The notes: generated by a model not told the origin, from the letters alone. DNA of 64,000 nucleotides from Robinsoniella peoriensis (GCF_000797495.1 NZ_JTGN01000007.1:1-64000), one strand, 5' to 3'. Numbered from the stretch's first letter, positions 7,612 to 17,137 are shown. Numbers and translations: made by a program.

Positions 7612-9006
7612 ATGGAACATCAATCAAATCAAGAAGAAAATATATTAGGAACAGGGTCTATCGGCAAGTTGATTGCGAAATTTGCAATCCCCAGTGTTGT
7701 GGCGATGCTGGTAAATGCCCTGTACAATATTGTAGATCAGATTTTTATAGGAAGAGGAGTTGGTTATCTGGGAAATGGAGCCGCAAATGTGGTTCTTCTC
7801 ATAACGCTGGTGACCCTTGCACTATCGCTGCTCATTGGAGATGGAACAGCAGCGTACTTTAGCCTCCGTTTGGGAGCAGGCGAAAAAGAGGATGCAGCAA
7901 AGGGTGTGGGCAATGCGATTCTGTTGATTACATCCGTCAGTGTTCTGGCAATGGCTGTGGGTATGCTGTTTTTAGAGCCGATTCTCAGAGGATTTGGAGC
8001 AACGGATACGCTGATGCCTTATGCTAAGGATTATGGATACATCATAGTAATGGGGCTTCCTTTTATTATGGTCAGTACGTCTTTAAATTCGGTCATTCGC
8101 GCAGATGGGAGTCCCAAATATGCAATGGCGTCCATGATCATTGGGGCATTGGTTAACGGATGTCTGGATCCGGTATTTATTTTTGGCTTTGGATGGGGGA
8201 TAAAAGGAGCTGCCTGGTCTACATTTATCGGTCAGATGATCTCATTTATCTTATCTGTCTGTTATCTGCGGAAGTTTCGCTGCATTAAAATTACAAAGGA
8301 AATTTTAAAATTACGGTTTCAGACGGTACGTGAAATATGCGGGCTAGGCATTTCAAGCTTTATAGACCAGCTGGCATTTTCCATGGTCATGGTTGTGAAT
8401 AATAATTTAATTGTCCATTATGGTGCGGCAACGGTATATGGAAGCGAAATTCCCCTGACGGCGTATGGAATTTCCATGAAAGTTCAGGAAATTTTATTTA
8501 CGGTGCTTCTGGGTATTGGAATAGGTATGCAGCCAATTGCAGGCTATAACTATGGTGCAAAAAATTATGCACGTGTAAAAAAGACATATCACATGGCAAT
8601 TATAATCGGGACTGTCACATCGGTGGCAGCTACGGCACTGTTCGTATTTTTCCCGGAGCCCATAATTCAGTTATTTGGAAATACAGAGCATAAATTATAT
8701 ATGGAGTTTTCTAAGAAATTTTTCCAGACGTATTTCCTGTTCTATATTTTCTTTGGGTTTCAGACAATAACCGGTGTATTTTTCCAGGCGATTGGAAAAC
8801 CGGCTCAGGCAGCGGCTATTTCCCTGTCATATCAGTTAGTGTTTAAAATATTGTCGGCAGTCCTTTTAACATCTGCAATCGGATTAGATGGCGTGCTGTG
8901 GTCCGGTCCAATTGCAGATCTGCTTACGTTTCTGATTTGTTTTACGCTTATAGCGATTCAAATGAAAAAGCTGGGTCAGCAAATAAGCACACAGACAGTT
9001 ATGTAA
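7612..9006 (+). CDS. MATE family multidrug exporter
   Basis: This is a cation-coupled efflux transporter of the multi-antimicrobial extrusion family, in the cytoplasmic membrane. The 464 residues form about twelve hydrophobic segments in two similar halves. Typical features are the N-terminal IAKFAIPSVVAMLVNALYNI helix, the VDQIF segment, and the QPIAGYNYGA motif at the start of the second half. ATG 7612 is chosen because AGGAGG lies nine bases upstream; the GTG at 7594 precedes that ribosome site. Its long leader with two terminators suggests that expression is off by default. The substrate is unknown; drugs acting on the ribosome are a guess from the leader design. Confidence 0.9.
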   Translation: MEHQSNQEENILGTGSIGKLIAKFAIPSVVAMLVNALYNIVDQIFIGRGVGYLGNGAANVVLLITLVTLALSLLIGDGTAAYFSLRLGAGEKEDAAKGVGNAILLITSVSVLAMAVGMLFLEPILRGFGATDTLMPYAKDYGYIIVMGLPFIMVSTSLNSVIRADGSPKYAMASMIIGALVNGCLDPVFIFGFGWGIKGAAWSTFIGQMISFILSVCYLRKFRCIKITKEILKLRFQTVREICGLGISSFIDQLAFSMVMVVNNNLIVHYGAATVYGSEIPLTAYGISMKVQEILFTVLLGIGIGMQPIAGYNYGAKNYARVKKTYHMAIIIGTVTSVAATALFVFFPEPIIQLFGNTEHKLYMEFSKKFFQTYFLFYIFFGFQTITGVFFQAIGKPAQAAAISLSYQLVFKILSAVLLTSAIGLDGVLWSGPIADLLTFLICFTLIAIQMKKLGQQISTQTVM

Positions 9007-9214
9007 GTGTAAATTGATGGATAAGATGGTCATGATTAGGTGAAAACCCACCTTCTTTAAGAAATTGGAAATAATTTGGATTTGAAATTAATATAGTATC
9101 AATGGTATTTTATATAAAATAATTGTATAATTATTTTAACAGAATAACATCAGGCGGCATCTTAATACAGTGAGTCTGTAATGCCTGATATAAAAGAGGA
9201 AGGAGGTACCGATT

Positions 9215-9943
9215 ATGACCAAGATTGAGCATTTGAAAAAAATACTGGAAGAAAGCCGGTATACGGTAGCATTATGTGGATCAGGGATGATGGAAGAAGG
9301 AGGGTACACGGGTGTAAAAAAACCTTTGCGGGCATATGAGATTGAACAGAAGTATGATGCATCACCGGAAGAAATCTTCTCAAGTGCTTTTTACAGTACC
9401 AGACCGGAACAGTTCTTTGATTTTTATATTCATGAAATGTTGCAGAATCCGCCGGTAATTACAGAATCCGGTCCTGCGCTGGCAGCCATGGAACAGGCAG
9501 GAAAACTCCAGTGCATCATCACTGCAAATATCTACGAGCACGGCAGGCAGATGGGATGCAAAAATATCATTAACCTTCATGGGAGCATTTATCATAACCA
9601 ATGTCCGCGCTGTAAAAAAGAGTACACCCTAGATTATATGTTAAATGCCAAAGGTATGCCGATCTGTGAGACTTGCAAGATTCCCATACGCCCCATGGTT
9701 TCCTTGTTTGGCGAAATGGTGGACAGTAGGCTGATGACGAAAACAACGGAGGAAATCGAAAAAGCAGACGTATTGCTTTTGCTGGGAACAACGCTTACAT
9801 CTGAAGTATTTGTCAATTATATTAAATATTTTGAAGGCAGTAACCTTGTCATCATCCACGATCAGGAACACTATACAGATACAAAAGCAGATCTGGTAAT
9901 CATTGAAGAACCAAGAAAAGTATTGCCTCTGTTAGGATATTAG
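9215..9943 (+). CDS. Divergent Sir2-family (sirtuin-like) protein
   Basis: The 242-residue protein has the sirtuin plan: a Rossmann fold with an inserted zinc ribbon. The likely base His122 (NLHGSIY), four zinc Cys (CPRC and CETC), the RPMVSLFGE strand and the LGTTLTSEV loop are all visible. The NAD-contacting signatures are altered. The usual GAGxS...SGIPDFR is replaced by CGSGMMEEGGYTG with no DFR, and TQNID reads TANIY. It may therefore use another acyl substrate, bind NAD or ADP-ribose without classical deacetylation, or be inactive. The start follows a strong AAGGAGG site. It stands alone between two terminators or gaps. Confidence 0.75.
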   Translation: MTKIEHLKKILEESRYTVALCGSGMMEEGGYTGVKKPLRAYEIEQKYDASPEEIFSSAFYSTRPEQFFDFYIHEMLQNPPVITESGPALAAMEQAGKLQCIITANIYEHGRQMGCKNIINLHGSIYHNQCPRCKKEYTLDYMLNAKGMPICETCKIPIRPMVSLFGEMVDSRLMTKTTEEIEKADVLLLLGTTLTSEVFVNYIKYFEGSNLVIIHDQEHYTDTKADLVIIEEPRKVLPLLGY

Positions 9944-9970
9944 TATGATGTAGTAAGCAGGGATAAGAAC

Positions 9971-10004
9971 AGGCTTTGGCATATTTTGCTAAGGCCTTTT
10001 TATA
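9971..10004 (+). terminator. Terminator after the sirtuin-like gene
   Basis: Arms 9971-9981 and 9986-9996 pair with two G-T wobbles around a short loop and are followed by a run of T. It lies directly before the queA promoter. Confidence 0.65.
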
Positions 10005-10009
10005 CGCTC

Positions 10010-10038
10010 TTGAAAGGTGGATAGAACGATGCTATACT
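10010..10038 (+). promoter_or_regulatory. Promoter of queA
   Basis: TTGAAA (10010-10015) and TATACT (10033-10038) with 17 bases between, about 50 bases before the queA start. Confidence 0.7.
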
Positions 10039-10091
10039 ATAGAAAGTTTAAGAAAAACCATACATAATCAGAAAACATAGGAGAGCTGCAC

Positions 10092-11117
10092 ATGAAAACT
10101 TCAGATTTTTATTTTGATTTACCTCAGGAATTAATTGCTCAGGATCCATTGGAAGACCGTTCCAGTTCCAGACTTTTAGTATTAGATAGAGAGACCGGAG
10201 AAATCCGCCATCAAATTTTCAAGGACATCGCTGCGTACTTAAATCCCGGGGACTGTCTGGTAGTAAATGATACAAAAGTAATTCCGGCACGTCTTTTTGG
10301 GACGAAAGTGGGAACAGATGCAAAGATTGAGGTACTTTTACTCAAACGGAAAGAAAATAATATTTGGGAGACATTAGTCAAACCGGGAAAAAAGGCAAAA
10401 CCAGGTACAAAGATATCATTCGGCGAAGGATTATTAATGGGTGAAGTCATCGATGTGGTTGAAGAAGGCAATCGTTTGATTCAGTTTTCTTATGAAGGGG
10501 TCTTTGAAGAAATCCTGGATCAGTTGGGCCAGATGCCGCTTCCTCCGTATATTACACATCAATTGAAAGATAAAAACCGTTACCAGACAGTCTATGCAAA
10601 ACATGACGGATCTGCAGCAGCCCCTACAGCAGGACTGCACTTTACACCGGAACTATTGGAAGAGATTCAAAGGAAAGGGATTAAAATAGCTCACGTTACA
10701 CTTCATGTTGGACTTGGAACTTTCCGGCCTGTTAAAGTAGAAGATGTGACGGAACACCATATGCACTCCGAGTTCTACATTGTAGAAGAAGATCAGGCAA
10801 AATTGATCAATGATACAAAGAAAAACGGCGGGAAAGTTATCTCTGTTGGGACTACCAGCTGCCGAACTCTGGAATCAGCCACTGATGAAAATGGCATCTT
10901 AAAAGCGGGAAGCGGATGGACAGAGATTTTCATCTACCCGGGTTATCAGTTTAAAATGATAGATCATCTGATCACGAATTTTCATTTGCCGGAATCCACT
11001 CTTTTGATGCTGGTTTCTGCACTTGCAGGGAAAGAGAATATTATGAATGCTTATGAGACGGCAGTGAAAGAAAGATATCGGTTTTTTTCTTTTGGGGATG
11101 CAATGTTTATAGTATGA
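10092..11117 (+). CDS. queA: tRNA preQ1(34) S-adenosylmethionine ribosyltransferase-isomerase
   Basis: QueA moves the ribosyl part of SAM onto preQ1 at the tRNA wobble position, giving epoxyqueuosine. The 341 residues match the family length. The N-terminus [28 protein letters not shown], quoted here only as the segment from residue 7 on, is typical, as are [15 protein letters not shown] in the middle and the [20 protein letters not shown] end segment. The ATG follows AGGAGAG. The gene has its own promoter and no ruvB or tgt neighbour in this window, although such neighbours are common elsewhere. The assignment is secure from sequence alone. Confidence 0.96.
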   Translation: MKTSDFYFDLPQELIAQDPLEDRSSSRLLVLDRETGEIRHQIFKDIAAYLNPGDCLVVNDTKVIPARLFGTKVGTDAKIEVLLLKRKENNIWETLVKPGKKAKPGTKISFGEGLLMGEVIDVVEEGNRLIQFSYEGVFEEILDQLGQMPLPPYITHQLKDKNRYQTVYAKHDGSAAAPTAGLHFTPELLEEIQRKGIKIAHVTLHVGLGTFRPVKVEDVTEHHMHSEFYIVEEDQAKLINDTKKNGGKVISVGTTSCRTLESATDENGILKAGSGWTEIFIYPGYQFKMIDHLITNFHLPESTLLMLVSALAGKENIMNAYETAVKERYRFFSFGDAMFIV

Positions 11118-11234
11118 CCGCAGATATGATACAGATATGATACGGAAATGAGAGCGAAAGGCGTTAAGAAAATATTCAAGTATGGTGTTGCTTTTAGTAG
11201 TAAAAAAGTTGAAATATCAGTGATGTAGTTTAGA

Positions 11235-11263
11235 TTGAATTCTTTCCAAATATCGGTTATAAT
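11235..11263 (+). promoter_or_regulatory. Promoter of the GGDEF-EAL gene
   Basis: TTGAAT (11235-11240), 17 bases, TATAAT (11258-11263), followed by a leader of about 85 bases. Confidence 0.7.
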
Positions 11264-11353
11264 CATTAATAATTATAAAATACAGACAACAGTTCATGGA
11301 AGACAAATACCCAGGAATACTTGTTAGATGATAAAGAGGAAGAAGGTGAAGTT

Positions 11354-13279
11354 TTGAGGTGGAATGTGGCAGCGGAATGTATTTCCGTAGTTTTTCTCGT
11401 TATCATCTGGTCTTATGCAAGAAAAGGGGATTTGATTCCATCCTTGAAGAATCGTTTATTTCAATGCTGCTTTTTGGCGACGTTTTGTGCTATGGTTTCG
11501 AATATATTATCTACGGCAGCGTTGGCATTCCCCCAGTATGTCCCATATCAGTTTTCCTGGGCAGTGACAATCATTTATTTTATTTCAACTCCATTAATGG
11601 GAATGGCTTATTTTTTCTATACTACAGCCACAGTATATGAAAATCACAAGGGTATTTCGAAAGTGATTGGTTGGTCAAGTATACCAGGCATATTATATCT
11701 GCTTCTGGCGATTGCTAACCTGCCGTGTAAATTACTGTTTAATATAATGCCGGACGGCACTTATACGCAGGGACCGCTTATAATTACCACCTATCTGGTA
11801 TTCTACATATATTCCCTTGCGGCTATGGTTATTGTACTGATTAAGCATTCCTGGATAGAGAAAAAAATACGCCGGATATTGGCGATCTTTCCGTTTATAG
11901 CTATGATTGTTATTGTAATTCAGCAGTTATTTCCTAATATATTGCTGTCGGGATCTGCGGCAACCAGTGCTTTGCTGCTGATTTACCTTTATCTGCAAAA
12001 TAAGCAGATTTCTTTTGATTATCTCACGGATATACCAAACCGGCAGGAATTTTTGAAAATGCTGGAGCTGATGATCCGGAAGAATGAAAAAACATCGTTT
12101 ACGATTATCGTATTATCACTGCGTGGTTTTAAGCAAATTAATGATACCTTTGGACAGCAGAGCGGTGATGCATTTTTAAAAGCAGTCAGCGCATATCTGC
12201 ATACGATTATTGAAAAACAGTATTTGTTCCGGTTTAGCGGTGACGAATTCGCCATTTTGGAAAAAAACACAGAGAAGGAAAAGATTTATCACATTATCGA
12301 TACCCTTAAGGAGAGAATGACTATTCCCTGGACGGTAAAAGAATATAGCTGTATAATCCAGTCTGCAATGGGAATCGTGAGTTATCCCGAAACGGCGGAT
12401 AGTGTGGAAGGTCTGATTAATGGAATTGAATATGCAGTTTCTAAGGCAAAGCAGGACCGGACAAAGGCAGTCTGTTATTGTGGACAGGAAATGATGCGGG
12501 AATTAAGACGCAGAATACAAATCGCTGAGATCCTGAAAGCAAAATTAGAAAGCAATGATTTTGATGTGTACTATCAGCCAATAGTAGATACCAGAACCAA
12601 TAAATTTGTCCTGGCGGAATCGCTCTTGCGAATTCCCAGCTCACCCATTGGTGCGGTTTATCCGGATGAGTTTATACCTATTGCAGAAGAGACAGGAATG
12701 ATTATTGAGATGACCTATCAGATTCTGGCAAAAGTATGCCGTTATATAAATCGTTTGATGGAACAGGGTATTGAACTGGATGGAATTCATGTGAATTTCT
12801 CAACAGTACAGTTTACCCAGATTGACCTGGCTGAGAAGGTTTTGAATATTATTGAAGAGCATCACACACCATATTCAAAAATTAAGATTGAAATAACAGA
12901 AAGTGTTCTGGCTGAAAGTGCACAGTTAGTAATCGGATTTGCGGAGGAGATGCATAAGCATGGCGTAATGATGGGACTAGATGATTTTGGGACAGGATAT
13001 TCAAATATTGTATCTGTCATGGAAACGCCTCTGGATGTAATTAAAATTGATAAAAGTCTGGTATGGTCTTCTATGACAGTACCGAAATCAGCAGGGATGC
13101 TGCGCAGTATGACAGGCATTTTTCACGACATGGATTTAAAGGTACTGGCGGAAGGCGTAGAGACGCCGGAGCAGGATCAGTTTATAAAAGAATCCGGTAT
13201 TGACTATATTCAGGGTTTCTTATATGCACGACCTATGCCGGGAGATGACATGCTGAAATTATTACAGGCAGAAAAATGA
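11354..13279 (+). CDS. Membrane GGDEF-EAL protein (cyclic-di-GMP turnover)
   Basis: This is a predicted membrane sensor that makes and/or degrades cyclic-di-GMP. About seven hydrophobic segments cover residues 5-215. A GGDEF domain follows with signature SGDEF (295-299), then an EAL domain with E422-S-L in place of EAL. EAL catalytic signs are kept: HVNFS, DDFGTGYSN, IKIDKS, AEGVET and QGFLYARPMP. SGDEF is a tolerated variant, so cyclase activity is possible but unsure; phosphodiesterase activity looks more likely. I prefer the TTG at 11354, six bases after AGAAGGTG, over the TTG at 11321, which has no ribosome site. The thioesterase gene follows 31 bases later. Confidence 0.82.
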   Translation: MRWNVAAECISVVFLVIIWSYARKGDLIPSLKNRLFQCCFLATFCAMVSNILSTAALAFPQYVPYQFSWAVTIIYFISTPLMGMAYFFYTTATVYENHKGISKVIGWSSIPGILYLLLAIANLPCKLLFNIMPDGTYTQGPLIITTYLVFYIYSLAAMVIVLIKHSWIEKKIRRILAIFPFIAMIVIVIQQLFPNILLSGSAATSALLLIYLYLQNKQISFDYLTDIPNRQEFLKMLELMIRKNEKTSFTIIVLSLRGFKQINDTFGQQSGDAFLKAVSAYLHTIIEKQYLFRFSGDEFAILEKNTEKEKIYHIIDTLKERMTIPWTVKEYSCIIQSAMGIVSYPETADSVEGLINGIEYAVSKAKQDRTKAVCYCGQEMMRELRRRIQIAEILKAKLESNDFDVYYQPIVDTRTNKFVLAESLLRIPSSPIGAVYPDEFIPIAEETGMIIEMTYQILAKVCRYINRLMEQGIELDGIHVNFSTVQFTQIDLAEKVLNIIEEHHTPYSKIKIEITESVLAESAQLVIGFAEEMHKHGVMMGLDDFGTGYSNIVSVMETPLDVIKIDKSLVWSSMTVPKSAGMLRSMTGIFHDMDLKVLAEGVETPEQDQFIKESGIDYIQGFLYARPMPGDDMLKLLQAEK

Positions 13280-13310
13280 AGCAGTAAATGACAGGAGAGC
13301 AGGACAGTTG

Positions 13311-13733
13311 ATGAATTTTAAAAGCTATGAGCATAAAGCTCAGTATTATGAAACAGATCAGATGGGGATTATCCATCATTCCAATTATATCCGCTGGTTT
13401 GAAGAAGCAAGAATTGACCTGATGGAACAGACGGGGCTTGGATATCAGGCAATGGAAGATGCGGGGATTATAAGCCCTGTACTATCTGTGAAATGCCAAT
13501 ACAGAACTATGGTACATTTTAACGACATCGTATTAATTGAGGCCAGGTTAAAAAAATATAATGGCATTAAAATGACACTGTCATACATAGTACGGGATAA
13601 AGAGACGAAAGAAATCCGCTGCAACGGAGAAAGTGAGCATTGTTTTCTTTCGAAAGAGGGAAAGCTTTTATCCTTGAAAAAAAGTAATCCTGTTTTAGAT
13701 CAGATGTTTCGGGAGATCTTATGCAGGGATTGA
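13311..13733 (+). CDS. Hotdog-fold acyl-CoA thioesterase, YbgC/FadM-like
   Basis: This small cytosolic enzyme of 140 residues belongs to the 4-hydroxybenzoyl-CoA thioesterase group of hotdog proteins. The signature YETDQMGIIHHSNYIRWFEE carries the catalytic Asp of the D-x-x-G-x-x-H/N-N-x-Y-x-x-W/F family. I choose ATG 13311 after GGAGAGCAGGA; the TTG at 13308 is adjacent. It may be co-transcribed with the GGDEF-EAL gene but shares no evident function with it. The acyl substrate cannot be inferred. Confidence 0.82.
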   Translation: MNFKSYEHKAQYYETDQMGIIHHSNYIRWFEEARIDLMEQTGLGYQAMEDAGIISPVLSVKCQYRTMVHFNDIVLIEARLKKYNGIKMTLSYIVRDKETKEIRCNGESEHCFLSKEGKLLSLKKSNPVLDQMFREILCRD

Positions 13734-13772
13734 TAAAATTATAAGTAAGGGACAGCTTTTTGTTATCATAAG

Positions 13773-13871
13773 TCCGGTATTTTTATATTGTCTGTGAAGA
13801 AGCAGATTTTGGGGTTGGAAGATTTCCAACTGCAATAATGCTCATGGAAATATGGAAAATACCGGATTTTT
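13773..13871 (+). terminator. Terminator after the thioesterase gene, with inner hairpin
   Basis: Arms TCCGGTATTTT (13773-13783) and AAAATACCGGA (13856-13866) are perfect and followed by five T. The long loop holds another perfect hairpin, GTTGGAA/TTCCAAC (13814-13830). Bases 13872-14014 contain nothing recognised. Confidence 0.55.
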
Positions 13872-14014
13872 GCTTTAATGAAATAATCAAAATAGGTCGA
13901 AAACTTTAAAAATGACTGTGTTGAAGAGGTGCAATTTAAATAAGGAGGGATAATTTGATATAATTGTTAATATAATAACAGATTTTTTGCAATATATTTA
14001 AAATAATATATAAC

Positions 14015-14043
14015 TTGACACAATTTAAAGCGAGTGATAGAAT
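14015..14043 (+). promoter_or_regulatory. Promoter of the corrinoid methyltransferase operon
   Basis: TTGACA (14015-14020), 17 bases, TAGAAT (14038-14043). A dyad AGTGATAATCACT lies about 50 bases downstream (14092-14104) and may be an operator. Confidence 0.75.
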
Positions 14044-14132
14044 AATTATATACAAAATACCGAAATGAAATGGGTGGTGATTTGAAAAATAAGTGATAAT
14101 CACTAACAGAAAAGTATGAGTAAAAGGAAAAT

Positions 14133-14156
14133 GGCACAGCGGGGTGTCTTTTTTTT
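14133..14156 (+). terminator. Leader terminator/attenuator before the corrinoid operon
   Basis: A short stem GGCAC/GTGTC (one wobble) is followed by eight T. It sits between promoter and first gene, so transcription would end unless something prevents it. I found no cobalamin riboswitch signature in the leader. Confidence 0.5.
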
Positions 14157-14224
14157 AATACTTTTATAAGATTTGCAGGGTTAGTGGAAACTAAAAACGG
14201 ATCAATTTAAAGGAGGTATTATTA

Positions 14225-15589
14225 ATGGGTGATGTTGAACAATTAAGGCAGGAGAGAACCCGGATATTTCAGGATGTATTTGATAACAAGATTCCAAAAC
14301 GTGTACCGATTAATGTAAGTCTGACGCTGGAAGTTGTTGCGGGATATGCGGGAGTGGATGGAAAAGAAGCAGCATGGCATCCGGAGATTCTGATGCAGGC
14401 TGCAGATGAATTGTGCCAGAAAGTGCCATCCGATATCTGTGTTTTCGGCGGTACGATCCGTATGCCGGATTCTTATCAGGCGCTTGAATCGAATAACTTT
14501 AAAATGAATAAAGCCGGGCTTATGCAGCATCCCAACACAGTAGGTCTATTGCCGGAAGAATATGATGATTTTATTGAGAATCCATTGGATTGTCTGATTG
14601 AGAAGATTCTACCCAGAAATTATAGTGCACTGGATTTTGAAAAAGACCCGGTCAGAGCGATGTTTGCATTAAATCAGGGGATGACCGCAAGAAATCAGTA
14701 TATGATGAAAAATGGCGCCATTATCGGAGCTCTGACTCAGAAATACGGCTTTTACGCGGCAGATCCTGCAACGAAAGGCATGTGTTATGCACCGCTTGAT
14801 ATTCTGACTGACAATATGAGAAGCTTAAGCGGCATGTGTATGGATCTTCGCAGGAAACGTGATAAAATCGCAGCTGCGGTGGAAGCAGTATATCCGTTTA
14901 ATTATATGGTCGGTATTCCTAAGAAGATCAGTAATTACGGACAGGTATTCTTCCCACTGCATCTGGCGACTTATATGAAAGAAAAAGATTTTGAAAAATT
15001 GTGGTGGGAACCATTCCTTCGCCAGGCAAATGACTATGCATCCCTTGGACTTCACATAAATGCATTTTGCGAGCATGATTGGATGCGTTACCTGGATTAT
15101 CTCTATGAAATGCCTACCGATACATACCTGACATTCGAGATGGGTGATGCGAAGCTGGTAAAAGAAAAACTTGGTAAGAAGCATATACTTGCCGGTCTAT
15201 TTCCTCTGGGAATGCTCAGAACGGCTACCAAACAGGAATGCATTGACTATACAAAAGAATTCCTGGATATCATGATGCCGGATGGTAAATTTATCTTCCA
15301 GTTTGACAAGGGAGCATTAACATATAACGATATTAACCTTGAGAATCTGATTGCTGTCTGCGAGACTGTACGGGATTATGGGGTATACAAAAATGCGGGT
15401 GAGACTGCAGGCATGCAGTTTAATAAAGAAGATTATACGCACTCAGAAGTGGCACCTCTTCAGAGTAAGTATTACAGAACCTGGGAGCAGTATCGGGAAT
15501 TAAATCCGGAGACACCGGAAAGTGCCAGAGAAGTTGTTATGAATCTGGAAAACGATATTATAAAATATCTGTATTTCTTATGTGAATAA
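14225..15589 (+). CDS. UroD-family corrinoid methyltransferase
   Basis: This 454-residue protein belongs to the uroporphyrinogen-decarboxylase-like superfamily, which includes substrate:corrinoid and corrinoid:CoM methyltransferases. It is too long and too divergent to be a heme-pathway HemE, and the next genes code for a corrinoid protein and a pterin-binding methyltransferase. A likely metal-ligand region is HINAFCEHDW in the C-terminal half, similar in place to the His/Cys motif of MtaA-like enzymes. The most probable role is to take a methyl group from an unknown donor, for example a methoxylated aromatic or other C1 compound, and pass it to the corrinoid protein. The substrate is not evident. 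The start follows AAAGGAGG. Confidence 0.8.
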   Translation: MGDVEQLRQERTRIFQDVFDNKIPKRVPINVSLTLEVVAGYAGVDGKEAAWHPEILMQAADELCQKVPSDICVFGGTIRMPDSYQALESNNFKMNKAGLMQHPNTVGLLPEEYDDFIENPLDCLIEKILPRNYSALDFEKDPVRAMFALNQGMTARNQYMMKNGAIIGALTQKYGFYAADPATKGMCYAPLDILTDNMRSLSGMCMDLRRKRDKIAAAVEAVYPFNYMVGIPKKISNYGQVFFPLHLATYMKEKDFEKLWWEPFLRQANDYASLGLHINAFCEHDWMRYLDYLYEMPTDTYLTFEMGDAKLVKEKLGKKHILAGLFPLGMLRTATKQECIDYTKEFLDIMMPDGKFIFQFDKGALTYNDINLENLIAVCETVRDYGVYKNAGETAGMQFNKEDYTHSEVAPLQSKYYRTWEQYRELNPETPESAREVVMNLENDIIKYLYFLCE

Positions 15590-15647
15590 AATTGCGGGAA
15601 TATAAAACAAACGAAATAAATAATGCGGATGGATAGGAGGATTTTTT

Positions 15648-16289
15648 ATGGCTGATTTTGATAAATTGAAGGATGCAATGGGTGATCTGGAGGAAGATGA
15701 TGTATTAGAGATGCTGGAGAAGGTAATGGAGGACGGCGGTTCTCAGGCTGGTGAGGCAATGAAAGCCTGCCAGGAAGGTATGAACATTGTTGGCGAACGC
15801 TTTGCAAGCCAGGAGTATTTTGTATCTGATCTGATTTTTTCCGGTGAGTTAATGACAGAAGCCATGGATATTATACGTCCTGCACTTTTGTCGCAGTCCA
15901 GTGAAAAAGCAGGGAAAATGATTTTATGTACCGTGGAAGGAGATCTCCACGACATCGGCAAAAATATTGTAAAAGCCATGTTGGAAGCCAGCGGCTTTGA
16001 TGTTGTGGATATGGGGATTGATGTTCCGGCAGCAGAAATTGTAAAAAAAGCAAAAGAGGAAGGCATTCATATTATCGGACTGAGCGGTGTTCTTACACTG
16101 GCAATTGATTCTATGAAAGCCACAATCGAAGCATTTAAAGAGGCAGGATTGAGAGAAGATGTTAAGATCGTAATCGGCGGAGCACCGGTTACAGATAAAG
16201 TATGTGAACTGGTGGGTGCAGATGCCTGGGCAATTAATCCGGCAGATACAATTAGAACCTGTCGTGAATGGTCCGGCAGTGCAGCATAG
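15648..16289 (+). CDS. Corrinoid (B12-binding) methyl carrier protein
   Basis: The 213-residue protein carries a cobalamin cofactor that shuttles methyl groups between two methyltransferases. An N-terminal helical cap domain (about 1-85) precedes the Rossmann B12 domain. The base-off ligand motif is exact: D99-L-H101-D-I-G104. The other signatures are GLSGVLTLA and the GGAPV turn. It resembles MtaC/MtvC-type carriers. It starts after ATAGGAGG, 58 bases after the UroD-like gene, and the pterin-binding methyltransferase follows in the same operon. Confidence 0.93.
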   Translation: MADFDKLKDAMGDLEEDDVLEMLEKVMEDGGSQAGEAMKACQEGMNIVGERFASQEYFVSDLIFSGELMTEAMDIIRPALLSQSSEKAGKMILCTVEGDLHDIGKNIVKAMLEASGFDVVDMGIDVPAAEIVKKAKEEGIHIIGLSGVLTLAIDSMKATIEAFKEAGLREDVKIVIGGAPVTDKVCELVGADAWAINPADTIRTCREWSGSAA

Positions 16290-16300
16290 GTGGTGAATAT

Positions 16301-17110
16301 ATGATAATTATCGGAGAAAAAATTAACGGTGCTATACCCTCTACTGCGAAAGCAATAGCAGCCAGGGATGAAGAATTTATACGTAATCTGGCAATCCGCC
16401 AAACGGAAGCAGGGGCTGATTTTCTGGATGTGTGTGCAGGCGGAGCTCCGGAGAAGGAGTTAGATGATCTGACCTGGCTCATGAAGATTGTTCAGGATAC
16501 CGTAGATACCCCTCTTTGTATCGACAGTCCGAATCCTCAGATTCTTAAGGAAGTGATGCCTCTGGCTAAAAAGAGTGGGATTATTAACTCTGTTTCCGGA
16601 GAAGGAGATAAATGTGAAGTTATTTTCCCATTATTAAAGGATAATGATTGGGAAGTGGTTGCGTTAACCTGTGATAATAAAGGCATTCCGGCAGATGCGA
16701 AACGTAAGACGGAGATCGCATTCGAATTAATTGAAAAAGCGTCTGCTTATAACATCGCACCGGAACGTATCTATATTGATCCGCTGGTATTAGCGCTTTC
16801 CGCAGTAAATGACTCTATGTTAAATTTTATGGAAGCAATCCGAAATATTAAAGCAAAATATCCAACAGTAAAAATAACTTCAGGTTTATCCAATATATCC
16901 TATGGGATGCCTTACCGGAAAATAGTAAATCAGAATTTCCTTGCACTGGCATTATCTGCAGGAATGGATTCTGCAATTGTAGACCCGACAAACCGGGATA
17001 CTTATGCAACGATTTTAGCTGCAGAAGCCCTGCTTAATCAGGATCGGTTCTGCCGGAAGTATAATAAAGCGTACCGGGCTGGGAGAATTGGACCAATAAA
17101 AGACAAGTAA
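16301..17110 (+). CDS. Methyltetrahydrofolate:corrinoid methyltransferase-like (pterin-binding)
   Basis: This 269-residue TIM-barrel protein of the DHPS/pterin-binding family resembles AcsE, MtvA and MtgA. It would transfer the methyl group from the corrinoid protein to tetrahydrofolate, feeding the acetyl-CoA pathway of an acetogen. Typical parts are IIIGEKINGAIPSTAKAI at the N-terminus, the ADFLDVCAGG strand, LCIDSPNPQ, and SGLSNISYGMP near residue 190. I chose ATG 16301 after AGGTGGTG; the longer frame from 16268 overlaps the corrinoid gene. The family does not tell the direction of transfer. Confidence 0.88.
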   Translation: MIIIGEKINGAIPSTAKAIAARDEEFIRNLAIRQTEAGADFLDVCAGGAPEKELDDLTWLMKIVQDTVDTPLCIDSPNPQILKEVMPLAKKSGIINSVSGEGDKCEVIFPLLKDNDWEVVALTCDNKGIPADAKRKTEIAFELIEKASAYNIAPERIYIDPLVLALSAVNDSMLNFMEAIRNIKAKYPTVKITSGLSNISYGMPYRKIVNQNFLALALSAGMDSAIVDPTNRDTYATILAAEALLNQDRFCRKYNKAYRAGRIGPIKDK

Positions 17111-17137
17111 GCAGAGAAGGAGGCGTTTCGAAAAGTT

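Noticed and set aside
9215..9943. Calling the sirtuin a normal CobB deacetylase
   Set aside because: The GAGxS-DFR and TQNID motifs are not intact, so activity is not assumed.
14044..14224. Cobalamin riboswitch before the corrinoid operon
   Set aside because: I searched for the B12-box text and its core and found no match; only a dyad and a terminator are present.
14225..15589. Calling the UroD-like gene hemE
   Set aside because: Length, divergence and corrinoid neighbours speak against a heme-pathway enzyme.
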